This document shows positions 28,461 through 36,412 of a stretch of 45,353 nt of DNA, piece by piece. The notes under the pieces are model-generated. The model was not told the DNA's origin, did not search any database, and was given only the letters and a program-made list of their open reading frames with translations. The translations under genes were made by a program, and so were the position numbers. The stretch comes from Oscillatoriales cyanobacterium RM2_1_1. Its GTDB lineage: Bacteria > Cyanobacteriota > Cyanobacteriia > Cyanobacteriales > Microcoleaceae. The stretch's first letter is position 1. Each line of letters begins with the position of its first letter. The stretch lies in the NCBI GenBank assembly GCA_012033335.1, contig JAAURB010000039.1, forward strand, positions 1 to 45,353, written 5' to 3'.

Positions 28461-29353
28461 TGAAAATTCTGGTGACTCTGCCACACTTTTATAACTCTCA
28501 AATTGAGAGCAAACATGGTTCTCAAGGAAAAGATCCCAGACCTAGAATTATGGCTTTGAGCATGGCCTTAATGGCATTGCAGGGATTATATGGTGAATCT
28601 CAATGCATGATTAATATTGGGAAATGTACTACCCTGCCAGTCAATCAAGCCCCAGAAAACCAATTGGATATCATTATTTGCACCACCGGAAACTACCATC
28701 TACTGGCTCACTTACCCATTCCGGCATCACTGTACAGCCATCATCCCACCGATGCAGAGCCGATCATGTTAGGGTTTGAATGTCAGGCTGTCTTGCGGGA
28801 TCAATTGGGGAACTATGACTATTATTGCTATTTGGAAGATGATTTAATTGCTCACGATCCCTGGCTCTTGACTAAACTCGGTTGGTTCAATTCCCATGCT
28901 GGATTTCGCTGTTTACTCCAGCCCAATCGCTATGAAGTTTCTCCCCAGGGAATCGTCGTCAAAGCATACGTGGATGGCGATCTCTATCCCCATCTCACGG
29001 CCAACTTTCAGAATGTCCAGGATCAGCCACAATTTGTCGGGAAAGTTATGGATCAACCCGTGAAGTTCCAGCGGGCTTTGAATCCCCATTCGGGTTGTTA
29101 TTTTCTCAATGCTGAACAGATGGAATACTGGGCAAACCAATCCTATTTCTTAGATCGGGATTGTAGTTTTATTGGCCCTTTAGAAAGTGCTGCAACCCTG
29201 GGAATTATGAAGACATTCAAAATTTATAAACCCGTCGCTGAGTATGCTAATTTTCTAGAAATTCAACACTTTGGTTCTAGCTTCCTCAACCTGATTGGGA
29301 AACAGGTAAAAGTGAATCATCTAGCCAATAAATCCTCAGAACCAGAGGGTTAA
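28460..29353 (+). CDS. Putative glycosyltransferase-like protein, translationally coupled
   Basis: This 297-residue soluble protein opens MKILVTLPHFYN. It contains YYCYLEDDLIAHDPWLL, a GT-A-like acidic DxD-type motif, near residue 130. It ends with IGPLESAATLGIMKTFKIYK and EIQHFG, resembling the acceptor-side part of GT-A folds. I do not recognise a named family. Overlap with the upstream glycosyltransferase stop (TGATG) places it in the same polysaccharide pathway. Transferase function is inferred from the acidic motif and context. Confidence 0.6.
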   Translation: MKILVTLPHFYNSQIESKHGSQGKDPRPRIMALSMALMALQGLYGESQCMINIGKCTTLPVNQAPENQLDIIICTTGNYHLLAHLPIPASLYSHHPTDAEPIMLGFECQAVLRDQLGNYDYYCYLEDDLIAHDPWLLTKLGWFNSHAGFRCLLQPNRYEVSPQGIVVKAYVDGDLYPHLTANFQNVQDQPQFVGKVMDQPVKFQRALNPHSGCYFLNAEQMEYWANQSYFLDRDCSFIGPLESAATLGIMKTFKIYKPVAEYANFLEIQHFGSSFLNLIGKQVKVNHLANKSSEPEG

Positions 29354-29381
29354 TAGCATGAAACAGTCATCTCGGCTATTT

Positions 29382-29434
29382 TGTGACAGTCATCTGTGAC
29401 AGTTATCTATGGCAGTTAACTTGTGGCAGTTAAG
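29382..29434. repeat. Four degenerate 13-bp tandem units
   Basis: TGTGACAGTCATC, TGTGACAGTTATC, TATGGCAGTTAAC and TTGTGGCAGTTAAG follow each other directly in the convergent spacer downstream of the glycosyltransferase operon and sat. Confidence 0.75.
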
Positions 29435-29610
29435 CCTGTACCATCAGATTTTCATCTGGTTGGATAGATTCTGGTCAGCCCGGAAAAAAGATGCACCCAA
29501 TTCTAGACTCAGTAACAATCAATAGCTCGAGCTGACCCAGACGGATTCAGGGAACCCAAGATTACTCCAGGATTATCCAGCATGATTGAGTTCCCTGGGA
29601 TCTGTTCAGG

Positions 29611-30783
29611 TTACCCCTCAATCTTCATCGCCCGGGCCAGTTCAGCCGCCACTTCAGGACGGGAGAATTCTGGTGGGGGCATTTCCCCGCGACGTAGCAT
29701 TTCCCGAACTTTTGTACCCGAAAGGTGAATTCGCTCTTCTGGCTTGCTGGGGCTGGTTTTGCTGGTGGCCATCCCCCCCGACAGCTTGCAGTAGAAGGCA
29801 TGTTCAAACTTCATCGGGGCGATACCCAGTTCCCCAGGGGCAAACTCCTCGAAAATATGCTGGGCATCGTAGGTTCCATAGTAATCCCCCACTCCCGCAT
29901 GATCTCGACCCACAATAAAGTGAGTACACCCATAGTTCTTCCGGACGAGAGCATGGAAGATGGCTTCTCGGGGGCCAGCATAGCGCATGGCCGCTGGATT
30001 GATCGCCAGAATCACCCGATCCGCTGGATAATACTTATCCATCAAAATCTCATAGCAGCGCATCCGGACATCAGCCGGAATATCATCTGACTTGGTGGCT
30101 CCCACTAATGGATGCAGAAATAATCCATCTACCGTTTCCAGAGCACACTTCTGAATGTACTCATGGGCCCGGTGGATAGGGTTACGAGTTTGGAAGCCTA
30201 CAATTGTTTTCCAGCCCCGCTCCCAAAACATTGCTCGGGATACTACCGGGTCAAGCTGATATTGGGGAAACTCAGGATGGGGATCTCGCTGTAACAACCA
30301 AACTGGGCCAGCCAGATTGATTGATCCCTGGTCATAGACTACCTTGACTCCAGGATGCTTTTCATCTGTAGTACCATAGACATTTTGAGCTTCTTTGGCC
30401 TTGTCGTAGGTATATTTCTGGGTCAGTTCTAAGACCCCGACAAATTCTCCTTCCGGGGAATCCAACCGCACCAGACTGCCATCTAGCAAAGGGGTAGCAA
30501 CCTCTTCAGATACAGATAGGGTAATCGGCACAGACCAGGGCATGCCGTTCTTCAAGCGCATATCACTGACAACGGTTTCATAATCAGCCTGTTCCATAAA
30601 GCCAGTCAGGGGACTAAATCCCCCAATGGCAATCATCTGTAAATCGGAGAGCGATCGCACATCAAGCTGGACTCTAGGAAGAAAGTCAGCTTTTTCAAGC
30701 ATCTCCTGCCGTTTTTCAGGGCTGGCGATCCGGTTAATTAGTTCTCCACCATGGGGGGCGATGGCATCTTGCTGCTGACTCAA
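29611..30783 (-). CDS. sat: Sulfate adenylyltransferase (ATP sulfurylase)
   Basis: Sat makes adenosine 5'-phosphosulfate from ATP and sulfate, the first step of assimilatory sulfate reduction. It shows [12 protein letters not shown] at the start, the nucleotide-binding [18 protein letters not shown], and [46 protein letters not shown] and [14 protein letters not shown] follow, with all active-site residues. The TTG at 30783 ([13 protein letters not shown]) is chosen: it has an AGAGG site 5 bp upstream and gives the usual 390 residues. A TTG at 30804 would add seven. Confidence 0.96.
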   Translation of the reverse strand: MSQQQDAIAPHGGELINRIASPEKRQEMLEKADFLPRVQLDVRSLSDLQMIAIGGFSPLTGFMEQADYETVVSDMRLKNGMPWSVPITLSVSEEVATPLLDGSLVRLDSPEGEFVGVLELTQKYTYDKAKEAQNVYGTTDEKHPGVKVVYDQGSINLAGPVWLLQRDPHPEFPQYQLDPVVSRAMFWERGWKTIVGFQTRNPIHRAHEYIQKCALETVDGLFLHPLVGATKSDDIPADVRMRCYEILMDKYYPADRVILAINPAAMRYAGPREAIFHALVRKNYGCTHFIVGRDHAGVGDYYGTYDAQHIFEEFAPGELGIAPMKFEHAFYCKLSGGMATSKTSPSKPEERIHLSGTKVREMLRRGEMPPPEFSRPEVAAELARAMKIEG

Positions 30784-31072
30784 AGTAACCTCTCTTCTGT
30801 TCAATTGGGAACTACAAGCGAAAAAAGTTGAAAATAAGGAGAAAAGGGGAAGAAAACATTAAGCTTTTCTAGCTTCCCATCTTAACCTGATCAAGAACAT
30901 CTCTTGGAATGTCCTCTCATTTCTACTCAGCACCTCGGAATCAAACCGGAAACTGATATCCACTCTCCAGGACTAAGATCCTCCAAAATTTTGCCAATCA
31001 TTATTTTGCAGAAACGATGCTCTAGCTATTTTACCTGTCCCTATCCTATCAATTCCCTTGAGTTCAACCAAA

Positions 31073-32458
31073 TCAGGAAAAGCTGAACCGTTGAGGACTC
31101 AAACGGGTTTGCGGATCAAATTTTTGCTTGATCTGACCCATGAGTTCCCAGGCATTTCCAGTGTATCCCCAGGGATCTAGCCGTTGCTTCAGCTCAATCG
31201 GAGCCTCTAAAATGGAGAAAAATCCACCCTGTGCCTGACACCAGCGGCGCTGCTCTTCTAAAACTGCAATCGAAGTATCCGGCTCAAATTGCAGAATTCC
31301 CAATCCAACCCCTGCATGAATCCAGCCCTGGGCTGGGGATTGCATTAAAGTCGCGACGGCGGCTGTGGGTAATATACCAATTTTGCAGCGGATGGGCGAA
31401 ACTCCGGAAGAGACTTCTGGAGAAGCTGTTGCAGGACTCTCTGCCGCAACCTTCGGGTAGCTTGAAGCGTTCCAAATCGTTTGGGGGAATTGTCGCCAGA
31501 GTTGGGGTTCATCGGCCAGAATTCCCCGTAATCCCAACTTTTCTCCCACCTCCAGTAGCCGACTGGATTGCTGTTGGACACTCTCTGATAGCCCCTGAAA
31601 CCCTACGATTAATCCAGGGCCAATGCCAATCTCCCAGGATTTTACCCAGGGTTTTACCCAGGAAGCAGAAAGCAGGTCAACCGTCACCGGAGTCAAAGCC
31701 GAAGCCAGAAGAGTTTGGGTGGCCTGGGCAATAGCCTCTGCGTTCCCCGTCAGGATCACAGTACCTGAAGCTTCTGCCATTGGGTAGACTCGCAGGGTGG
31801 CCTGAGTGATCATTCCTAGAGTCCCATAGGAACCCGTCAGCAACTTCATCAGGTCGTAACCGGCCACATTCTTCACCACCCGACCCCCAGCCTTGGTCAG
31901 TTGACCATCGGCTCGGACAAACGAGATGCCTAAGAGAATATCTCGCACCCCCCGATAGCGATGGCGCAGGGAACCGGTATCTGCCGTTGCGATGATGCCG
32001 CCAATGGTAGCCCGGTCAGGATAGGCCGGGTCGAGGGGTAGAAATTGATCGGCTGCGGCCAGAATTCCCTGAAGATCAGCAAACTTCATGCCTGCTTCAA
32101 CCGTTACCGTCAGATCCCCCACCGCATGTTCAACCAGACGATTCAATCGGGCTGTTCCGACTCCCAGTCCAGCATTCCGAACCAGGCCACCCCAGTGCAA
32201 TTTGCTGCCATTGCCATAGGGCAAAATACCAACTTGTTGCTGGGCCGTCCAGGCCACTACCGCCGCCAATTGCTCTTGGGTTTCTGGGGTGACAATTCCC
32301 CCTAAGCCGGTTTCAGGATCAAGGGCCTGGGTGAACCGTTCTACCTGAGGGGATGGGAGTTGATTCCAGGACAGAGTTTGTCCCGTTCCGGCTAGAGCTT
32401 CTAGGGGTTTAAGATCCAGGGAAGAGGATAGAGATTGAGACGGGTCAGCAGAATCCAT
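31073..32458 (-). CDS. glcE: Glycolate oxidase FAD-binding subunit GlcE
   Basis: This 461-residue FAD-linked oxidase (PCMH fold) matches GlcE of glycolate dehydrogenase, which oxidises photorespiratory glycolate to glyoxylate with GlcD and GlcF. FAD-site segments: GILPYGNGSKLHWGG, TVEAGMKFADLQGIL, QFLPLDPAYPDRATIGGIIA, RHRYRGVRDILLG and GRVVKNVAGYDLMKLLTGS. The start is ATG 32458; a TTG six bases upstream is an alternative. No glcD or glcF is next to it, which is common in cyanobacteria. It lies upstream of sat on the same strand with a 289-bp gap, so it is probably a separate transcript. Confidence 0.9.
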   Translation of the reverse strand: MDSADPSQSLSSSLDLKPLEALAGTGQTLSWNQLPSPQVERFTQALDPETGLGGIVTPETQEQLAAVVAWTAQQQVGILPYGNGSKLHWGGLVRNAGLGVGTARLNRLVEHAVGDLTVTVEAGMKFADLQGILAAADQFLPLDPAYPDRATIGGIIATADTGSLRHRYRGVRDILLGISFVRADGQLTKAGGRVVKNVAGYDLMKLLTGSYGTLGMITQATLRVYPMAEASGTVILTGNAEAIAQATQTLLASALTPVTVDLLSASWVKPWVKSWEIGIGPGLIVGFQGLSESVQQQSSRLLEVGEKLGLRGILADEPQLWRQFPQTIWNASSYPKVAAESPATASPEVSSGVSPIRCKIGILPTAAVATLMQSPAQGWIHAGVGLGILQFEPDTSIAVLEEQRRWCQAQGGFFSILEAPIELKQRLDPWGYTGNAWELMGQIKQKFDPQTRLSPQRFSFS

Positions 32459-32605
32459 TTGCAACTTAACGTGACAATCTGAACTGAAAGTTCAGTAGTA
32501 GTATTCTAAATCCTTAACCCAGTCTCAGTAAAAAATCATCCAGTTAATTCATGACTTCTTTAGAATAAATTTATCCAAACATCCACCCACTTTTGAGAGT
32601 TAAAT

Positions 32606-33376
32606 ATGAACTTCATTGATGTAATGGCTCTAATTCATCCTGCCCTGGCGGTTGCTGTGGTTTTCCCGATTATTGGCATGGTGGTCAACTTTGCCTGGCA
32701 AACCCGGCAGCGGCGGCTACAGACCGCTGAGGCTGGGGGGAAAAGTAAAATTCCCCCGGTCGTCGGACAGGAACATGTCAAGCTGGGACGATGGTTGACG
32801 GGGTCAGTGGTTGGAGTTACTTTAATTGCCCTAGCCTATTCGATTTATTTCAAAGGGGTTTTCAAGGACTTGACCCCTGAAAAAACGCCCCAAGCAATTT
32901 TCATTATTCTAATTTTCCTAGCGACTTTAGCCTCGCTATTCTTCCTTTATCGAGCCAAACCCCCCCAGAAACTCTGGCGTGGGGTATTTGCTGTATTAAC
33001 AGGCATGGGAATTATTATCCTGGGTTTCCAGGAGGGGGTATTTCGTCGGGGTTATGAATGGCAAGTTTCCCACTACTACTACGGCGTAACAGCGGCGTTG
33101 TTGATGATTCTCTCCCTGGCGATTGTGCCCGATATTTACAAGAATAAAAACTGGCGAATCGCCCACATTGTATTGAATTGTGTTGCCCTGGTTTTGTTTT
33201 TTGGTCAGGGACTAACGGGGGCCAGAGACCTATTAGAAATTCCCCTATCCTGGCAGTTGGAATACGTGAATAAGTGTGATTGGAAGAACAAAGTTTGTCC
33301 CACTTCACAATCTCAGCAATCTATAAATTACTCAGTTGCCAGTCAGGGATTTCCTTTGGATCTGGGTCACCATTGA
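32606..33376 (+). CDS. DUF4079 family integral membrane protein
   Basis: This 256-residue protein has about six hydrophobic segments: residues 10-30, 65-85, 95-113, 125-140, 155-172 and 185-202. It has a short charged loop after the first and a conserved end (TGARDLLEIPLSWQ, then Cys-containing CDWKNKVCP). This is the DUF4079 family, largely restricted to photosynthetic organisms and remotely cytochrome b561-like. Function is unproven; electron transfer or thylakoid membrane roles are speculative. It is divergent from glcE. Confidence 0.8.
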   Translation: MNFIDVMALIHPALAVAVVFPIIGMVVNFAWQTRQRRLQTAEAGGKSKIPPVVGQEHVKLGRWLTGSVVGVTLIALAYSIYFKGVFKDLTPEKTPQAIFIILIFLATLASLFFLYRAKPPQKLWRGVFAVLTGMGIIILGFQEGVFRRGYEWQVSHYYYGVTAALLMILSLAIVPDIYKNKNWRIAHIVLNCVALVLFFGQGLTGARDLLEIPLSWQLEYVNKCDWKNKVCPTSQSQQSINYSVASQGFPLDLGHH

Positions 33377-33387
33377 AAGCATTCAAG

Positions 33388-33413
33388 CTTGAAATTCAGG
33401 CTTGAGATTCAGG
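33388..33413. repeat. 13-bp tandem duplication
   Basis: CTTGAAATTCAGG and CTTGAGATTCAGG are adjacent, 11 bp after the DUF4079 stop. Confidence 0.7.
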
Positions 33414-33480
33414 CTTAAAAATATTTGGGACTTTAGATCCCCTGATTGACCGACAAATCTTTTGGGTGATTGCCCGAACT

Positions 33481-33581
33481 GCCCTTACCCTAGCTCTACC
33501 CTAGCTCTCCCAACTTGGGAGAGGGAGCCGGATGAAGAGCTCCCCTCTCCCGCTCTGGGGAGAGGGGTTGGGGGTAAGGGC
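33481..33581. repeat. Nested palindromic element of about 100 bp
   Basis: Outer arms GCCCTTACCC and GGGTAAGGGC are perfect 10-bp inverted repeats at the ends. Inside lie two hairpins. One is CTCTCCCA-ACT-TGGGAGAG (33515-33533). The other pairs CCCCTCTCC with GGAGAGGGG (33542-33567). The layout resembles MITE- or REP-like dispersed palindromes common in cyanobacterial spacers (CCCCTCTCCC/GGGGAGAGGGG type). Confidence 0.8.
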
Positions 33582-33605
33582 GAGAGAGTTTTGTCAGTCA
33601 ACCAG

Positions 33606-33719
33606 CTAGATCCCAGTAATATCCAGCCAGAAAAGTTTATCGGCTTGAGAGAGGCTTATCTCAAAGTAGCCGATGATGCAGAGTACTGTAATTAAAAAAA
33701 TCAGGCTAAACCGTTTCAT
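33606..33719 (-). CDS. Candidate 37-residue single-span membrane protein
   Basis: A short frame starts at ATG 33719 with GGAGG 5 bp upstream. It begins MKRFSLIFLITVLCIIGYF, a basic end plus one transmembrane span, and closes with SQADKLFWLDITGI. This looks like a small membrane peptide or a bare signal peptide. I recognise no family. The good ribosome binding site is the main support; length alone would not justify the call. Confidence 0.4.
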   Translation of the reverse strand: MKRFSLIFLITVLCIIGYFEISLSQADKLFWLDITGI

Positions 33720-33973
33720 GATGGCCTCCATTGACTTGGATTTTGGCTTGATGTTGATGGATTTAGACGGATTGGCTCTCTGGAGGAGCCTTGATCAAAT
33801 CAGATGAAACTCCTGTGATGCCGACCTTTGGCCCGTTGAGTAACCCGCAAAATAAATTCAGAAGGATTTTGCGCCATTTCAGCCTGTCAATGGGTTAAGA
33901 ATCAGGTACTCCTCTGGATGTAGTAGTCAAAAATGATTTGCGAAATTTCTGTGGTTCAGGTTCTAGCCTGTGA

Positions 33974-33993
33974 GGGCAGGATGCCCGCGCCAC
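33974..33993. repeat. Dispersed palindromic repeat, copy 2
   Basis: GGGCA-GGA-TGCCC followed by GCGCCAC, related to the element at 10387. The stem A-T pair of copy 1 is G-C here. The rest of the 33720-34015 spacer shows no gene. Confidence 0.7.
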
Positions 33994-34015
33994 CTCTCGC
34001 TCTATGATCCCGAAC

Positions 34016-34471
34016 CTACTGCCATCCTTGAAAACTCACATCAAGACTTGCAGGATCTTGACCCTGCAAATCCCCCTTGTCAAAGATCTCGCTCACGGGA
34101 ACGGATTGACCTGGGCTGAGGGTTCGATTCATCGCAACCGATACGGTGGTTAAAGGTTTACCAGCGTGCTTAATCCGGAACCAAACCATGGAAACGGCCA
34201 CGGGTTCCTCACTCCGGTTTGTTACTGTGGCTTTGATCCTGGAGGACAGGAACTCCTCATCGGCAATTTCCAGCTTGAGATTGGTGGCGGCGATCGCCGC
34301 TGCCCCTGTAATCTGGCTAGCACTGCACAGATTGGTCAAATCAACGGTCTCACCCTGAGAAGTGGTTCGGTAGCAGAAGGGAATCTGGGCGATCGCAGCA
34401 CCGACTCCCAGACTGAACCCTACTCCAACAATCGTCGCAATCAGGATGGTTTTCAATCTTTGATCTGGCAT
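34016..34471 (-). CDS. Secreted hypothetical protein
   Basis: This protein is about 151 residues from ATG 34471, chosen for its GGAGG 5 bp upstream (an ATG 12 bp earlier lacks one). The signal peptide MPDQRLKTILIATIVGVGFS ends near AAIAQ. The mature part has two cysteines (FCYRTTSQGETVDLTNLC) at positions suggesting a disulfide. It then shows a beta-rich pattern ending in DVSFQGWQ. No family is recognised. It is likely periplasmic. Confidence 0.65.
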   Translation of the reverse strand: MPDQRLKTILIATIVGVGFSLGVGAAIAQIPFCYRTTSQGETVDLTNLCSASQITGAAAIAATNLKLEIADEEFLSSRIKATVTNRSEEPVAVSMVWFRIKHAGKPLTTVSVAMNRTLSPGQSVPVSEIFDKGDLQGQDPASLDVSFQGWQ

Positions 34472-34592
34472 GTTTGCCTCCATTCAGCTTCAAGAATTTT
34501 CAGGCGTTGAGGGATAATTTCGGCCTGTCCCCCCTGCTCCAGAGCCAGAGGAACCCTTGCTGGATGGGGGGAACGTTAGCCGGGGAAATCTA

Positions 34593-35216
34593 TCAGGGCT
34601 GACCTTGCTGTTTGAGTTGGCGCTTTAACAGCAAACGACTATACACCAGGCTGAAAACGGTTCCTAAAATCATGGAAGGCTCAGGAACCGGTTTAGGGTC
34701 AGCGGCGAGGGCAATATTACCGGGGCCAGTAATAGTATTCGTAAAGCTACCGAAGCTGATGTCAGTATTGTCAAACCCTGTAGTCACCAGAAAGTATTGA
34801 GTATCCGCCATCAGAGACAAATCCATAAAACTGGAATTGCCCGGATCTGGAAAAGAGTCACTCCCCACCAGCAGATTGGTCAGAGGATTGATCGGGTCAA
34901 ATCCATCCTGGTACAAGAACTGCAAACCGTCAAAGTTTTGTGTCCCAATCACATCATAGAAACCGGCAGCTTCAACTGAAAATCCCTGGCTGAAGAAGGG
35001 AACCGCTGTACCATTGCCAGACAGCTCAGTGATGGGATCATTCAGCCCTTCAAACCCCGGCGCCGCCGGACGATTGAAGGTGGGGCCATTGGTGGTATCC
35101 CCAGAATAAGTCAGGCTTGCTGCCTGGACGGGAACAGTTCCCAGAAACGACAGAGTTATCGCCGAAAATGCCAGACTCAGAGGGGTTTGGATTGTGGGTA
35201 GTAAATTTATAGTCAT
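34593..35216 (-). CDS. PEP-CTERM sorted exported protein
   Basis: This 207-residue protein has an N-terminal signal peptide (about 1-32, ending VPVQA). The mature region is Gly/Asn/Asp-rich and looks beta-structured. It ends with a PEP-CTERM tail: VPEPS, a hydrophobic span MILGTVFSLVYSRLLL, then KRQLKQQ. Exosortase systems process such tails, usually for surface or extracellular-matrix proteins. No exosortase is in the window. The function of the mature domain is unknown. Confidence 0.83.
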   Translation of the reverse strand: MTINLLPTIQTPLSLAFSAITLSFLGTVPVQAASLTYSGDTTNGPTFNRPAAPGFEGLNDPITELSGNGTAVPFFSQGFSVEAAGFYDVIGTQNFDGLQFLYQDGFDPINPLTNLLVGSDSFPDPGNSSFMDLSLMADTQYFLVTTGFDNTDISFGSFTNTITGPGNIALAADPKPVPEPSMILGTVFSLVYSRLLLKRQLKQQGQP

Positions 35217-35307
35217 GATGATTTGAGGTCAAGGTTGACAAAGTTTGCAAGGTCTACAAAGTGAAAGCTGTCACAGACAGCGGTTCAGAAAGCTGACAAA
35301 GAATGGG

Positions 35308-36390
35308 TCAATAAGGATAGGTCAATACAGCCTGAGTTGTCATATTTAGACCCACCAATGTAATTACCAGGGCACTGATAGCCGGGAGCATTTTGCTTTG
35401 GGGAATGGAGAAAGATAGATGTTCAAGGCGCTCTCGGGCAAATACCAGAATGATGCCAATGCCCGTTAGGACTCCAGCCAGACCCAGGCTAAAGGCAGAC
35501 ACCAATGCCAATCCCAAGCCAGCTTGTCCAAGGGCGATCGCACTCAACAACACCACCAACGCTGCGGGACAAGGGAGTAGCCCCCCTGACAGTCCTAACC
35601 CGAACAAGCTAGACCAGGAAACCGTATCATCCGCTGCATCACCCGCTACGAATGGCAGATGGGAATGACTATGGTCATGGCTGTGGAAATGGCCGTGGTC
35701 GTAGTTGTGATTGTTGTGATTGTGGTTGTGGTCATGGTTGTGATGGTGAACAGAGTGATGGTGAATCGACTCCGGTTCATTGTGACTATGACCGGGGGGA
35801 TTGAGCAGAATCGCTGAACTCTGAGGGAATGTCCAGGATTTTGAGTGGAAGTTAGCTATTCCACTGCCCCAGACAAAATTCCTGAACCCCAACCAATCTT
35901 GAGTTAAATTCCTTAAACGATGCACCAACAGGTTCAGGCCAATTCCCGTAACCGTCAGACCAGACAGCAGACTCAACCAGGGATATATCCGTTCGGTCAA
36001 TGTCAATTGGGTAGTTCCCAGGACTATCAAGCCCAGGGCAAATACCCCCAGGGTATGGGTTAAGGTGACAGTCAACCCCAGCATCAAGGCATGGCGACTA
36101 CTACTGCGGGATCCCATCAGGTAAGCTGCCACCATGGTTTTGCCGTGGCCAGGAGACAGAGCGTGCAGCCCACCCCAGACAAAGGCAACAACCAGCGCCA
36201 GGAAAACCTGCGGCAAATCAGGATTCTGCAAATCGATCAATTGTGTGAAAGCATCACCCTGAACATTCATTTCGGTAGGCTGATTTAGGCTAAAATCCCC
36301 GAGGGAATGAGCACTGGCTGGAGCCATCTGAAACAAAACCATCAAAGCAACTGTCACAATCCAGACATAAAAAGGCAGTAGGATTTTCAT
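35308..36390 (-). CDS. NicO-family nickel/cobalt transporter with His-rich loop
   Basis: This is a membrane transporter of about 360 residues. The ATG at 36390 has GAGG 6 bp upstream. A signal-like first segment is followed by the NicO/RcnA-type motif HALSPGHGKT (about 76-85), several helices, and LSGGLLPCPAALVVLL in the C-terminal half. The central loop (about 201-244) carries 20 His in 44 residues (HSHN, HHHSVHHHNHDHNHNHN, then HSHDHSHSH). This is a metal-buffering region typical of Ni/Co transporters. Direction (uptake or export) cannot be told. The gene begins 22 bp after the TPR gene and is surely in its operon. Confidence 0.87.
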   Translation of the reverse strand: MKILLPFYVWIVTVALMVLFQMAPASAHSLGDFSLNQPTEMNVQGDAFTQLIDLQNPDLPQVFLALVVAFVWGGLHALSPGHGKTMVAAYLMGSRSSSRHALMLGLTVTLTHTLGVFALGLIVLGTTQLTLTERIYPWLSLLSGLTVTGIGLNLLVHRLRNLTQDWLGFRNFVWGSGIANFHSKSWTFPQSSAILLNPPGHSHNEPESIHHHSVHHHNHDHNHNHNNHNYDHGHFHSHDHSHSHLPFVAGDAADDTVSWSSLFGLGLSGGLLPCPAALVVLLSAIALGQAGLGLALVSAFSLGLAGVLTGIGIILVFARERLEHLSFSIPQSKMLPAISALVITLVGLNMTTQAVLTYPY

Positions 36391-36412
36391 AGCGCACCTC
36401 CAGATTGGTAAA

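Noticed and set aside
30784-30900. SAM riboswitch upstream of sat
   Set aside because: No SAM-I core or kink-turn pattern found in the minus-strand leader.
33481-33581. CRISPR array
   Set aside because: Inverted rather than direct repeats and no regular spacers; it is a nested palindrome.
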